Assembly (NCBI GenBank): GCA_947095585.1
Contig: OX352762.1
Span: 46,863,335 to 46,927,334, forward strand
Source: Nephrocerus scutellatus
Taxonomy: Eukaryota; Arthropoda; Insecta; Diptera; Pipunculidae
Length of the DNA: 64,000 bases
Direction: 5' to 3'
Shown here: positions 45,606 through 56,492 of the stretch, piece by piece
Layout: each line of letters begins with the position of its first letter
How positions within the stretch are numbered: the first letter of the stretch is position 1
The notes under the pieces: generated by a model
Seen by the model: only the letters and a program-made list of their open reading frames with translations
What the model was told of the DNA's origin: nothing
Database searches by the model: none
Translations under genes and position numbers: made by a program

Positions 45606-46439
45606 ACATACAGGCGACTATAAGACCTGTTCCTATGGAAATTCTGGGATATGGCGATTAGGGCCTGGAATTTTATGTACTAAGCGATTTGCATGAAATT
45701 CTTATATAGGCCTGAGATGCGACTATAAGACTTGTTCCTATGGAAATTCTAGAATACGGCCATTAGGCAGTGGAATTTCAGGAACTAAGCCATTTCTCCA
45801 ACAAACATTGGAAATTCTGGGACACGGTCATTTGGGTCTTGAATTTTGTGAACTAAGCCATTTCTTAAGCGATTTGTATGAAATTCGGTATGTAGGCCCA
45901 AGATGGGGCTATAAGCCTTGTTTCTATGGAAATTCTGGAATATGGTCATTAGGGTCTGGAATTTCGGGAACTAAGCCATTTCTTAAGCGATTTGCATAAA
46001 ATTCGTTATGTAGGACTAAGTTGCGACTGTAAGACCTACGGAAATTCTGGGTTACGGTCATTAAGGTCTGGAATTTTGGAAACTAAGCCATTTCTCAAGC
46101 GATTTCTATGAAATTCGGTTTATAGGACTAAGATATGCGACTATAAGGCTTGTTCCTATAGAAATTCTGGGATACGGTCAGTATCCCAATTTCAGGAACT
46201 AAGCCATTTCTCAAAAAAACATGGAAATTATGGGATACGGTGATTAGGGATTGGAATTTTTGGAACTAAGTAATTTCTCAAGCGATTTCTATGAAATTCA
46301 GTATGTACATAGGACTAAGATAATGCGCCTTTAAGACTTGTTCATATGGAAATTCTTGGTTACGGTCAGTCACTAGAACTGGAATTTTGGGAACTAAGCC
46401 ATTTCTCAAGCGATTTCTATGAAATTCGGTATCTATATT
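45606..46439 (+). repeat. Long minisatellite block before U6
   Basis: Same series of 118-bp variants as 8041-8873. The second copy keeps catttctccaacaaacattgg, a little longer than in U1 and U2, which shows an intermediate of the deletion that made the 60-bp copy. Confidence 0.85.
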
Positions 46440-46590
46440 ACTAAGAGACAACATCATGTATGTATGTATGTCATGAAAATTTTACCACGAATGATTAGCA
46501 TGCCGAAGACAAATCTTAGAAACGTTTTTTTTTTTAAATACCCTTCCCTTCGGATACCTTCCGAACAAAAGTTCGTTAAATTTTCGGGTT

Positions 46591-46877
46591 TTTTCAATAT
46601 AATAAATAATAATATTCGGCGCGACAGACCGCTGCGGTCCAAGGCCTAGCTTCTAGTGACCATTTCTGTTTTGCATGTATATTTCTGGACACAAATGAAA
46701 GGGATCTACAATTTAAGGCCGGATCCGAACGGCGAATTGAGAAGCTTTCCGTGACAAGTTGTCACCCATTCGCGAGAGGTGGGACACCGTGAAAAATACT
46801 TTTATGTGTCATTGAGATTATAACCACGAACCCCTACTCAGTAGCCATGCGCTTTTCCACTGAGCCACGGCGCCCAT
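46591..46877 (-). mobile_element. tRNA-derived SINE, U6
   Basis: B box at 46832-46822, 6,945 bp from the U5 copy. Carries the extra tail-side hairpin (TTCGGATACCTTCCGAA near 46551). Confidence 0.65.
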
Positions 46878-47270
46878 GATGACTTGGACAAATTTCAGCC
46901 GATTTGTATCATATATTCGGTCAAAGTTAGTATAATAATACCACCAATAAGTTTGTGTATAACAAACATGAATCATGGGAAACGTTCGGGTACCTCCCGA
47001 ACAAAAATTCGTTTCGTTCGTGATAAACACGTGGTGCAATTAAACAACAACAATTATTTCATAGTGACACATGTCGAATTGGACAAATTTTGTGATTATT
47101 CTGTGAAAATTTTGCGAAATAGAATTTTAGTGATTAAAAATAATGAAATTATTGTTAATGAATATTTTTCAGGTGAAATATCGATTCAAAGTGGAGTCTT
47201 CATTTTATAAATGTGGCAATCTGTTGTTAACTTTTTGTTTGTAGGCATAATTTAATTTTGACTGAAAATT

Positions 47271-49251
47271 TTGCCACGGAAAAAAAGATGTATTGGAAGA
47301 GTTACGGCGAGCTTAAAGAGGATAAAAGCCTCGAGAGCTGCGGAAGCACCTGAACAGCGTGACGAAAGCCTTGAAAACAATCGAACCAGAAGTTGGTCTT
47401 TAAGAGCTGCCGAAACACCTGAAGCACTTGACTCACGGCTTGAAAACAATCGAAACAGAACTTTTTCTTCAAGAGCTGCTGAAACACCTGTACAGCGTGA
47501 CACACGACTTCAAAACTATTGCCTACGATATCTTGAAACTAAATCACTCGCCGTAGAAGAACAAAGGACGGTTACCCAAGAATTTCGAGAAATGGCAGAA
47601 AGTGCACGAAAGTAACGAAGCAGCAATTCTTGAAAAAAAAATTGGATTAATGAACATTGTGTACAAACATTGCTTTTCGCTTGACTTTGCAGAAGAATAA
47701 AGTGGAAATCGCACTGATGAGTATACACGATATTGCCAGAAGGGCCAAGTTAAATTATCTCCACTTGATAATTATCCCGGGTATTTAGAAAATCTTTTGA
47801 CCAATGCTCTGCCAGAAAACAAACAAATTTATGAAATCTATACGATCATACAATAGTTTATTTGCGTTTGCTTCGACTGAAGCTAACATTAAGCCACCTC
47901 AAGGAAACGGTCCGTATTGCTTTCGCGTATGCGGACAAATAGTTCATCGAATTGGAACAGTGCATCCTGAAAGAAATTAAGCCAGAAAATTTACCCAGAT
48001 ATTGCGTGTTGGACCCTGATGATGCAGTCTACAAACGAATAACCTTACGCATATGTTCGCGCAGAGAAACGAACTTAAATGGATCCGAAACAATCAACCG
48101 GCATTGAGAGCAGATAGTTATAAAGCTTTAATGGAATATATAAATCGTGACGCAGGCTCTGAAAACAAGCAGGTTAAAAAATTCCTAATGTTGCCATCTA
48201 GCTTCCTGGATAGCCCCCGCAATATGCAACAGCATTACAATATGGATCTTTTTGTCACCTGAATGGAAATAAATTGTGAAAAATCTTAAGCCCTGGCAAA
48301 AAGTAGAACATCGGCCAAACTTGGTAGCTAGAGTTTTTCGGCTCAAGTTAAATAATTTGATAGCGGAAATTGTGAAAATGTCTCTTTTTTGGACTGTGAA
48401 GGCAATCGTTCATGGAATAGGATTTCACATGCTCACATTTTAATAGCTCTGGATGATGATTTTAAATTACGAACGAAGGAAAATTGACAAAATTGTTAAT
48501 GCTGAAGTTCCTGACCATGAGTTATTGCCCAATCTTTCTGAAATCATTGTTAGATATATGATCCATGCACCATCTGGCAACCGCAATCCAAACAGTCCAT
48601 GCGTGGTGCAAGGGAAATGTTCCAAAAGTTTTCCAAAACAATTTCAATATGTTACATTGGCGACTGTCAACGGTACATGTACGGATACCATGTACAAAAG
48701 AAGAGAAACAGACGAAATAGAACTTTTTTTTGGTATCCAAAAAAAGTAATCTTGATGAATCTTTAATGCATGGGTTTCGCGCTACGTCATTACTCCGGAA
48801 GCCATTTGTAGAATTTTTTGTTTCCCAATTCATGGTCAAAGTCATACCATATACCGAATGCCAGTTCTTTTGCAAGAAGAGTAGAGCGTTTGCTTCCACG
48901 TAGAATATACTCCTTTCAGCAGACCGTGCCACTTAGAGAGATACGAAACTTATTGCTTGGTTTAAACTCAACCAAAATGATTCAGATGCAAACCAGTGAA
49001 AATATTGGAAAATACCCGTTCAATATGATACGATACGACAAAACACTGTTTGGAAAAAGCGACAACGTGGTGGCAATAAAATAATTGGACGGATTTATAC
49101 TGTTAGCATCAAGGATTCTGAAAGATTTTATCTTAGACTCTTGCTTCAACAGGAGATGGGAGCTAAATCATTTGAAGACATTAGAACGATTGCAGTAACA
49201 TTTTTACTTATAATGTTGTTTATAAAGAAATGTTTGATTAATGAATTGTAA
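47271..49251 (+). pseudogene. Helitron N-terminus and Rep remnant, U6
   Basis: N-terminal frame 47271-47615 with changes such as K-R-M to K-R-I and E-A-R-D to E-A-L-D. The N domain is broken by HPERN followed by a stop. A small loss near 48260 removes the MSCNLKWK end. HUH at 48428-48436, PNSPCVVQGKCSK block 48453-48749, Rep end at 49251. Confidence 0.8.
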
Positions 49252-49432
49252 AGTTTAATTTTATTGCATATCAATATACCTTACATTTTCACTTCAAACC
49301 GAATTATTTTATTTTTAATAAAGAATACTTTCTTATACTTTCTTTGGTATGTTTTTTACATATTAAATGATCGATTACTTTTTAAACAAAAGTAACCCTT
49401 AATTGTGCCATAGCCAGAAAAAGGGTGCGCGC

Positions 49433-49722
49433 GATACGGTCATAAGGGACTGGAATTTCAAGAACTAAGCCATTTCTCAAGCGATTTCTATGAAATTTGG
49501 TATATAGAACTAAGATGCGACCATAAGAGTTGGGATACGGTCATTAGGGAATGGAATTTCGGCAACTATGACATTTCTCAAGCGATTTCTTTAAATGTCG
49601 GTATATAGGACTAAGATGCGACTATAAGACTGGACTATGGAAATTCTGGGATACAGTCATTAGGGACTGGAATTTCGGGAACTAAACCATTTCTCAAGGA
49701 ATTTCATAGAAATTCGGTATAC
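49433..49722 (+). repeat. Short minisatellite block, U6
   Basis: Same block with the aactatgacatttc variant of U3. Confidence 0.8.
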
Positions 49723-50362
49723 CGGGTGATTTTGTTAATCTAAAACTTTCAAATATCTCGGAAAATAAACTCTCTACGAAAAAAATATCCAAAATCAAAA
49801 TTTAATCATCCCGTGGGAAAATACATTAGTGCTAAAATTAGTAGCTTCTTAACGCTCTCTTTCAAATTGGATAAAGGTTTTGATGTTTTATTGTTATATT
49901 TAGCTTGAGGCTGCTTTTTATTTTATGTGCGTCATCCGAGCTTAATTCATGTGGCTTCAAATTCTTTGTCGTTGTTGGAATTTTTGTTTTGATTTCTCTA
50001 CCCAATGAAAGTTGAGCAAGTGACAGCAACATATTAGCCCACGTTGTGGTATTATACTGCAATATTCGGTATTAGAAATCATCTTCCTTTTCCTTTTCTT
50101 AACATTTTTCAAGTATTGCCACAACTTTTCTGCTAGTCCAATGCTCTGAGGATATCGTGGGCTTGGAGATATTAGTTTGAAGTCAAAGTCTTATGCCAGT
50201 TCCCTAACTTTCGGCTATTGGAGGGACTGTTATCCGATCAAATCTCTAGTGAAACACCCAACATGGCAAATAACCGAGAAGTAAAAATCTTTATCATGTG
50301 ATCAACTGACTTATCCCGAAGCCTCTCAATACACAACCAGTTGGAATATTCATCAATTATAA
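49723..50362 (-). pseudogene. Gypsy integrase fragment, U6
   Basis: Keeps the 73-bp piece with the U2 version of the variable site (ANMLLSLAQLSLG; U4 and U5 have ANMLVSLAQ). Catalytic boxes and frameshift as elsewhere. Confidence 0.75.
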
Positions 50363-50940
50363 ATATATATATAAAATAGAAAAATTTATTTGTATATATA
50401 TAAATATATATATATATGTATATTAATATGTATTAGTGCCTTACTAGCTCTGGAACGCCTTGACCAATTTCAGCCAAACTTGGTATACATATTACTTACT
50501 ATGTGGAATCAAACATAGGTGGTGGGGGGTAGCAGAGCATAGGAGGGGAGGCGTGGCAGGTTATTTAAGTGTCAGACCCACCGTTTTCGGTACCGTAGTA
50601 CACTCCTATGGTGTGTGGGTGACCGATATTAGTGTTGATTCTATGGTTTTCGGGGCCGCTGAGTTGAATGGTGATGGTAAGACAGCTCTAGGGGGATGGG
50701 GTCAATAACGGGGGGGGGTCACCGATATTAGTGTCGATTCTATGGTTTTCGGGATCGCTGAGTTGAATGGTGATGGTTAGACAGCGCCAGGGGGATGGTG
50801 TCGAAACGGAAAGTTTTCAGGATCGCTGGGTTAAATAGTTATAGTAAGACACCTCTTTGCGGATGGGGTCTGGGGGGGACTGTTTGGAGGCGATATTAGC
50901 GTCAAATTTTACACCCGTGCAACGCCGGGAACTCAACTAG
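50363..50940 (+). mobile_element. Small non-autonomous Helitron, U6
   Basis: Ends CTAG at 50937-50940. The most divergent copy: agcagagcataggaggggaggcg replaces the usual agcaggttttttggctggggg stretch. Confidence 0.7.
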
Positions 50941-50941
50941 T

Positions 50942-51872
50942 TATAAATAAGTATGACACGCCACCATGTTCAAATATGTCCAGGGAAAGATTTTCCCATG
51001 TAAAACTAGGTGACTCATGATGGTTAAAAGATTCCTTTGAATTATTGTATTGTAAGCCCTTGACAAGCAATCAGCCAGCAGTAATTATGTTAACCTATTT
51101 TATTTGAAGACCCTGGTACTTTAATAGAAACATAAACAAGCGATCTGGCCTAGCAGTCTTAATTAAGTTCTCAAGTGGCCTGTGATCTGTCTGAAACACC
51201 ATATCACGGCCATAGAAGAGTTCCATGCAACGGCAGTAGTTAGAAGTTCCTTCTCAATCACAGCCGACTTTTGCTCACTTGCAGACAATCTTCGTGAAGC
51301 AAATGTTGCCGGTTGTCCTCAATGTAGCTTATTTATGTTGAACTCAACAAAACTAACCCTTGTTCATTCTAGAACCTTCATAAGTATTTGATCATGTTCG
51401 TCGTACTCTTTGGTCGACACGAACAGATCATTAAAATATATTTCCACCCCAGGAATGTTTCCAAAAATCTGAACCACTTTTCACAGGTCAGGAGCACAAC
51501 TAATGCCGAAGGGAAGTCTATGCCACCTATAGCGTCAAAAGGGAGTAATAAACGTAGTCAGATCTGCACTCTCATCATCCAACACCAACTGCCAGAATCC
51601 ATTTTTTAAGTCCACTACTGTAAAAACTGATGTCTGTCGGTCGGCTAGTAATGGACTCAGCAGCTGGAATTGCAAAACGTAGGCGGCAAATACATGCGTT
51701 TAACGGCTTCAGATCCAAGCACAAAGGCAGTGACCCGTCCGCCTTCTCAACGATTTGCAGATTATTAACCCAATCCGTTACCAATTACACCATCGCTGAG
51801 ATGTCATCATTATAGAGTCTCCGGTATCGTCCTTCCTCACATACGGGGCCAACAATTCTCCGTAAGACTTTT
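50942..51872 (-). pseudogene. Gypsy RNase H and RT fragment, U6
   Basis: Keeps the ADCLSRAY piece and the full right edge of RT. At 51872 the array ends: gtaagactttt is followed by a tRNA-like sequence and RTE-like LINE DNA instead of the LINE tail. Confidence 0.75.
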
Positions 51873-51877
51873 CTCTC

Positions 51878-51936
51878 GAGCGCGGCTTAGTGGTTAGAAT
51901 GCTGTTTGCTTAGCATCCAAGTCTGGGATCCATATG
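51878..51936 (+). repeat. tRNA-like sequence at the right end of the array
   Basis: gcggcttagtggttagaatg resembles a tRNA D-arm/A box, and ~35 bp on gtctgggatcc resembles a worn B box. It is not a foldable tRNA as read, and is distinct from the SINE head inside the units. It is probably the head of another SINE or a tRNA-derived relic. Confidence 0.35.
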
Positions 51937-53010
51937 TAAGTACTAGTATGACCATTGTCTTATACATCAGTAGCTTGGATGTTATGGTTAAGTTCCTGTA
52001 TTTGAAGAGTCTTGACAGCTTTGTTGGCTTTAAGCAACCGTGCGCGTATTTCTGGTTCCATGCTGTTATCGGCCGCTGCAGTTGACCCGAGATAGTTAAA
52101 GGATTGCACTACTTCACTACTTCGTGCTCCACTATTTGCATTGAGGGATCAATGTAGGATCTTCTACTCGCAGACGTGGCCACAATGTACTTTGTTTTGC
52201 TCTCTATGTGCAGCCCCAGATTTCATGCCGCCTGCTATATCTGGATGAAAGCTTCCTGTATAGCTCTTCAGTTTCTACCAACGATATCACTATCGTCTGC
52301 GTAAGCCAGTATCTAAATAAACTTATAGAGGATTGTTCCTCACACCGTTACGTCAGAGTCTCGGATCATTTTCTTCAACGCCAGTTTGAAGAGGACGCAG
52401 GCCAGTCCATCCCCTTGTAGGAGCCCGTTATAGATATTGAATGGGCTTGATAATGATCCAGATATTTTTACTTGGCTTATAATATTGGTCATGGTCAACC
52501 TACATAGTCGTGTCAGTTTATTTGGGATGCCGAATTCTCTCATTTATAAAGTTCTACTCTGGCTATGCTATCATAGGCTTTAAATCTATAAAAAGATGGT
52601 GTAGTGAGTTTTGAAACTCTAGACATTTTCCATCACCTGCCTAAGGGTGTAAATCTGATCAGTTGTTGATTTGCCTGGGATGAAGCCACACTGTTATGGA
52701 ACAATTATGACTTTAGCGTATGGGGCTATCCTCTCTTGAAAGATATAGGAGGAAATCTTATACGCGGTACTATACCACGATAATTGCTGAATTTTGTGAT
52801 AATTCCCTTCTTATGTATGGGGTACAGGATGCCTCTTCGCCAGTCTTGTGGCATCGCTTCTGCCTTCCATACTTGCACTATTATTTCTTGAATTGCTTGG
52901 TGTAATGTTTGGCCTCCTATTTTTATCAGTTCCGCTGGGATCCCATCAGATCCCGGGTTGTTACTATTTTTGGGCCGACTTATCGCTCTGCTAACTTCGT
53001 CTATGCTTGG
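51937..53010 (-). pseudogene. RTE-like LINE reverse transcriptase fragment
   Basis: Read leftwards from 53010: PPSIDEVSRAISRPKNSNNP, GSDGIPAELIKIGGQTLHQA and NYRGI, then GFIPGKSTTDQIYTLRQVME in another frame. Next, QVKISGSLSSPFNIYNGLLQ GDG (52543-52340), then AYADDSDIVGRN with YADD at 52303-52292, and ESKTKYIVATSASRRS. This is the RT order of RTE-type LINEs common in insects. Frames change several times, and neither endonuclease nor the C-terminal end is present. Its left part touches the array end. Confidence 0.75.
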
Positions 53011-53583
53011 TGGAATGAATCGGAGTATATCTCGCACTTTACCGTTTTCGAGATCTGATAGGTTATTCATTAACCGCTTACCCAAGTGTTTGTGCCTTCT
53101 GTGCATTAGTGCCGGACATGAGCAGAGAAGATGCTCTATGGTCTCTTCCTCCTCCTCGTCCAAGTAACCTCTGCAGAAGTCATTATATTCGACACCCATC
53201 TTTCTCGCGTGTTTCCCTAGAAGGCAGTGTCTTGTCATTATCCCTACAACCGTTCTTAATTCACGTCTTTGTAAGGAGATAAGCGCAGTTGAGCGCTTCA
53301 AGTCCAGCTTCGGCCAGACTTGTCTTGAAATATTACAAGTGTCGGTGTTTTCCCACCTTACATTTGTTATTGTCTCTGCCTTCTTCCGAAGCTCAAGTGT
53401 CAGTGTCGCGATAGGACTCCCCACCTCCGCCCTTTCCGGTAGCAGCTGGAGAGTCGTACCACGTCTAGCTAACTCTTCCGCCCTGCAGTTCCCCTCGACA
53501 TCCGTGTGACCCGGGACCCATATGATCCTTATATTGAACTGCTCACTCATCTCGTTAAGAGAGGAATGACAGCTCAACGCCAC
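52726..53583 (-). pseudogene. Chimeric open frame: LOA-like RNase H joined to RTE-like RT
   Basis: One unbroken 285-codon frame crosses the boundary of two different LINEs. Residues 1-~190 are the end of an RNase H domain and C-terminus (IIWVPGHTDVEGNCRAEELA, then a Cys/His-type FCRGYLDEEEEETIEHLLC). From ~RFIPPSIDEVSRAIS on it is RTE-like RT. The reading frame is kept across the join by chance or selection. No start context or promoter suggests a real fusion gene, and both partners are damaged, so I treat it as a nested-insertion product. Confidence 0.6.
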
Positions 53584-56491
53584 CTTAGATTTGAGTGAGA
53601 CCGCTTCAACGATTTTATGGCCGCTTGACTGTCCACATAAATGTTAATCTTCTTTGAGGATAATACATTATGCTTCAGCCAGCTCATTACCTCTTCAATC
53701 GCTATCACCTCAGCCTGGTATACGCTGCAGCTGCAAGTAGACGGACTGAGCTGCTTACTTTCAGCTTGTCATAGAAGACTCCTGCTCCTACTTTACCGTC
53801 TAGTTTAGAGCCATCCGTAAAAACTGTATTGTTTCGTTATCGGTTACGGATCCACTCTTCCAGTCTTCTATGGTGGGTATTGTTGTCCGAAAACCTTTTT
53901 GAAAGCATAACATTGGTGTTATGTAATCCAGTTTCGTCAGCTCCTGCTTTAGCGATTTAGTTATGGTGGAGTGTCCTTTCTGAAGACTTCTCCACTGATT
54001 GACAGCTAACAGTCGCGTAGCCGTAATTGCCGCTTTCTGTTTGCCAAATATGTATAGTGTGATCAGGTGGAGCATAACCTCTAGAGCGCGAGTTGGTGTA
54101 GATCTCAGCGCCCCGCTTATAAGTAGCAGGCCGCTCTTTGTACCTTTCCATTGCTGGCCACCATACGCTTACCCCATACAGTAGTATTGGTCTCATTATC
54201 GACGTGTAAAGCCAGTGTACCAGCTTTGGTTTCAAACCCCATTTTTTGGCATTCTTGCACGAGTATAAAGCAATGTTAGCTTTATTAACTCTTTCTATTA
54301 TGTAAGGTTTCCAGCTCAGTTGCCTGTCCAAGATTGTCCCCAGAAATCTTGCTTTATCAGAAAAAACTAAGGGAGTACCATTTAGTGTTGGCATTTTATA
54401 TTTCCTGGTGAAGAGACCGCTTTTATTTTCCCATTCTTTAACGATTAGGAGGGTATTTTGCATAACCTCCCTAATCGTTCTGAGGTATTTTCCTGAGACA
54501 GCTAACGCTACATCATCAGCATACGCTACCACTTTTATCCCCTCTCCTCCAGTTTCAACAGCAATTTGTTGATTACTATATTCCAGAGTAGAGGGGATAA
54601 TACACCTCCTTGCGGTGTTCCTCTAACTGTCTGCCTTTTTAAGATGGAATCACCCAGCTCCGCACTAATAATCCTGCCTAGAAGCATATGATTGATTAGT
54701 TTGCTTGTAGGGTAGTCCACCTCTAGGTCTGACAGTCCTTTACAGATTTCCTCTGTTTTAACGTTGTTGAACGCACCCTCGATATCCAAGAATGCTACTG
54801 GTGTATACTCCTCGGAGTATATTGATTTCTCAATTGTGCTTACTAAGGTGTGTAAGGCTGTGTCTACAGACTTCCCCTTGCAGTAAGCATGTTGGGACTT
54901 TGCCCAACTGCTAGGTTTTACCTTAGCCCTTATATGAACATTTATCAATCTTTCCAGGGTTTTCAAAAGAAAGGATGATAGAGTTATAGGTCTCAGGTCT
55001 TTTGGGTAGCCATGACATGACATAGCCAGACAAGCCCTACGAATGTACGTCAGCTTTATACACCCTGTGAAAATTGCCTCTAACCATGGGAGTATACACT
55101 CCGAGTTATTCTGAATTTCCGCAGGGATTATCCCATCTGGGCCAGCTGATTTGAAGGGTTTGAAACCGCTTGTTGCCCACTGGATTCGCGTTTTGCTCGC
55201 GATCTCCTTCGTTTGAACCGATTGAGGTTCCAGATGATGCCTGCTCATTTCTAAATCACATACCCGAGTTGAGTCAGGAAAGTGAGTCTCCATGAGCAGT
55301 TTCAACGATTCATCAATCGAGATCGTCCATGAACCATCCGGTTTTATTAAATAACTTAGAGTGGTTTTTGTCATAGAGAGAATCTTTCGTAGACGAGAGG
55401 TCTCCGAGGCCCCTTCCATCTTATCACAGAATAGCCTCAAAGACGTCCTCTGCGCCTTTCTCAACTCCCTCTTATAGTTTCTGAGATGTTCTTTGTATGA
55501 TTCCCAGTCCAGAGCCAGTCTCGTTCTTTTGGCTTTATTGAAAGCTTTCCTGTTTGTTTTCTGATAGGTCCCTAACACCGCGGACCACCAAGTTGGCTTT
55601 TGTTTGCCCATTGGTTTTATCACAAGGCAGGCATCGAAGGAGCAGGAATCGCTCCTGTTACAGTATCTACCATTGTATCTATTTCCTTAATAGTGACTGG
55701 TGGCTTTGGAGCCACCGGTAGTAGTTTCCCTAGCATCTCCCTATAGATACCCCAGTTTGTCCTTTTCTTATTTATAAAGGACTCACGAAGGGCAGGTTTG
55801 ATGTCTAGCTTGAAGATTAAATAGCGATGGTCCAAGAATGAGTGTTCTTTTGCAACCTTCCAATCTCTTACCTTATACACTATAAAGTCTGATACGAGAG
55901 TTACATCGAGTACTTCTCGCCTATTTTTTATTATGAAAGTGGGCTCTTGCCCAATATTACAAATAGCTAGGTTCGTATTTAATAAGTATTCAAAAAATGA
56001 CTCACCTCTCTCATTTACGTCGGTGCTGCCCCATATTGTGTGATGAGCATTTGCATCACATCCTAGAATCGCACCAATTTTTCTATTCTCTGCCTCAGAG
56101 ATGAGCTCCTCCAGTATTTTTGGTGGAGTCTGCTTTTCTCGGTCCATATATGCTGAAACCAGCCAGAATTTCCGTTTCCGACTTCAATGCTGGCCGCAGT
56201 TATATCACCGTCACTATATTGTGATAAAAGGAATATATTCAGGTTAGTTTTAATCAGAATACAAGATCTGATCTTCTCTTACTTACTTGAGTATAGGACT
56301 TTATACCCGTTAAGTCCGAGCCCACAGATCTTAGCTCCATTTATCCATGGCTCTTGGATTAGGACGAGATCTTCCCCCGTTTCTGCTAATCTAAGTAGAA
56401 GAGCTGCCGAAGCACTTTTGGTATGGTGAAGGTTTATTTGAATTATGTTTAACATATTTATACTTACCTTCGCCCCATCGTTAGCATTCAT
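53010..56491 (-). pseudogene. LOA-like LINE ORF2 (EN, RT, RNase H), broken
   Basis: Endonuclease: IIQINLHHTKSASAALLLRL and LVLIQEPWING (56491-56279), then IGAILGCDANAHHTIWGST and LDVTLVS (56147-55620), with a frameshift between. RT (55623-54535): KSAGPDGIIPAEI, AFLDIEGAFNNV with the first catalytic Asp, and RGTPQGGVLSPLLWN. A one-base shift at a GGGG run precedes VAYADDVAL (YADD 54523-54512). RNase H: YTDGSKLDGKVGAGVF near 53820, AEVIAIEEVMSW and YVDSQAAIKS, then VPGHTDVEGNCRAEELA. RNase H after RT fits LOA- or I-type LINEs. All catalytic boxes remain readable, so decay is young, but at least three frameshifts block expression. Confidence 0.8.
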
Positions 56492-56492
56492 G

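Larger units (their letters stand above)
2496..51872. repeat. Tandem array of a composite transposon-remnant unit, seven partial copies
   Basis: Units by landmarks: U0 2496-8873, U1 8874-16464, U2 16465-20263 (cut off), interruption, U3 29699-32998, U4 32999-39512, U5 39513-46439, U6 46440-51872. All point the same way and keep one module order: SINE (minus), Helitron N-terminus and Rep (plus), short minisatellite, gypsy integrase (minus), small Helitron (plus), gypsy RNase H/RT (minus), then in some units a LINE tail, AT-rich repeat and long minisatellite. The SINE B boxes at 9206, 16800, 33364, 39877 and 46822 give spacings of 7594 (U1-U2), 6513 (U4-U5) and 6945 bp (U5-U6). Frameshifts are shared between units, so decay came before amplification. 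Confidence 0.9.

Noticed and set aside
53800..54075. Separate 91-codon gene on the minus strand
   Set aside because: Reads as the link between RT and RNase H of the LOA-like ORF2 after a frameshift (EDWKSGSVTDNETI), not as an independent gene.
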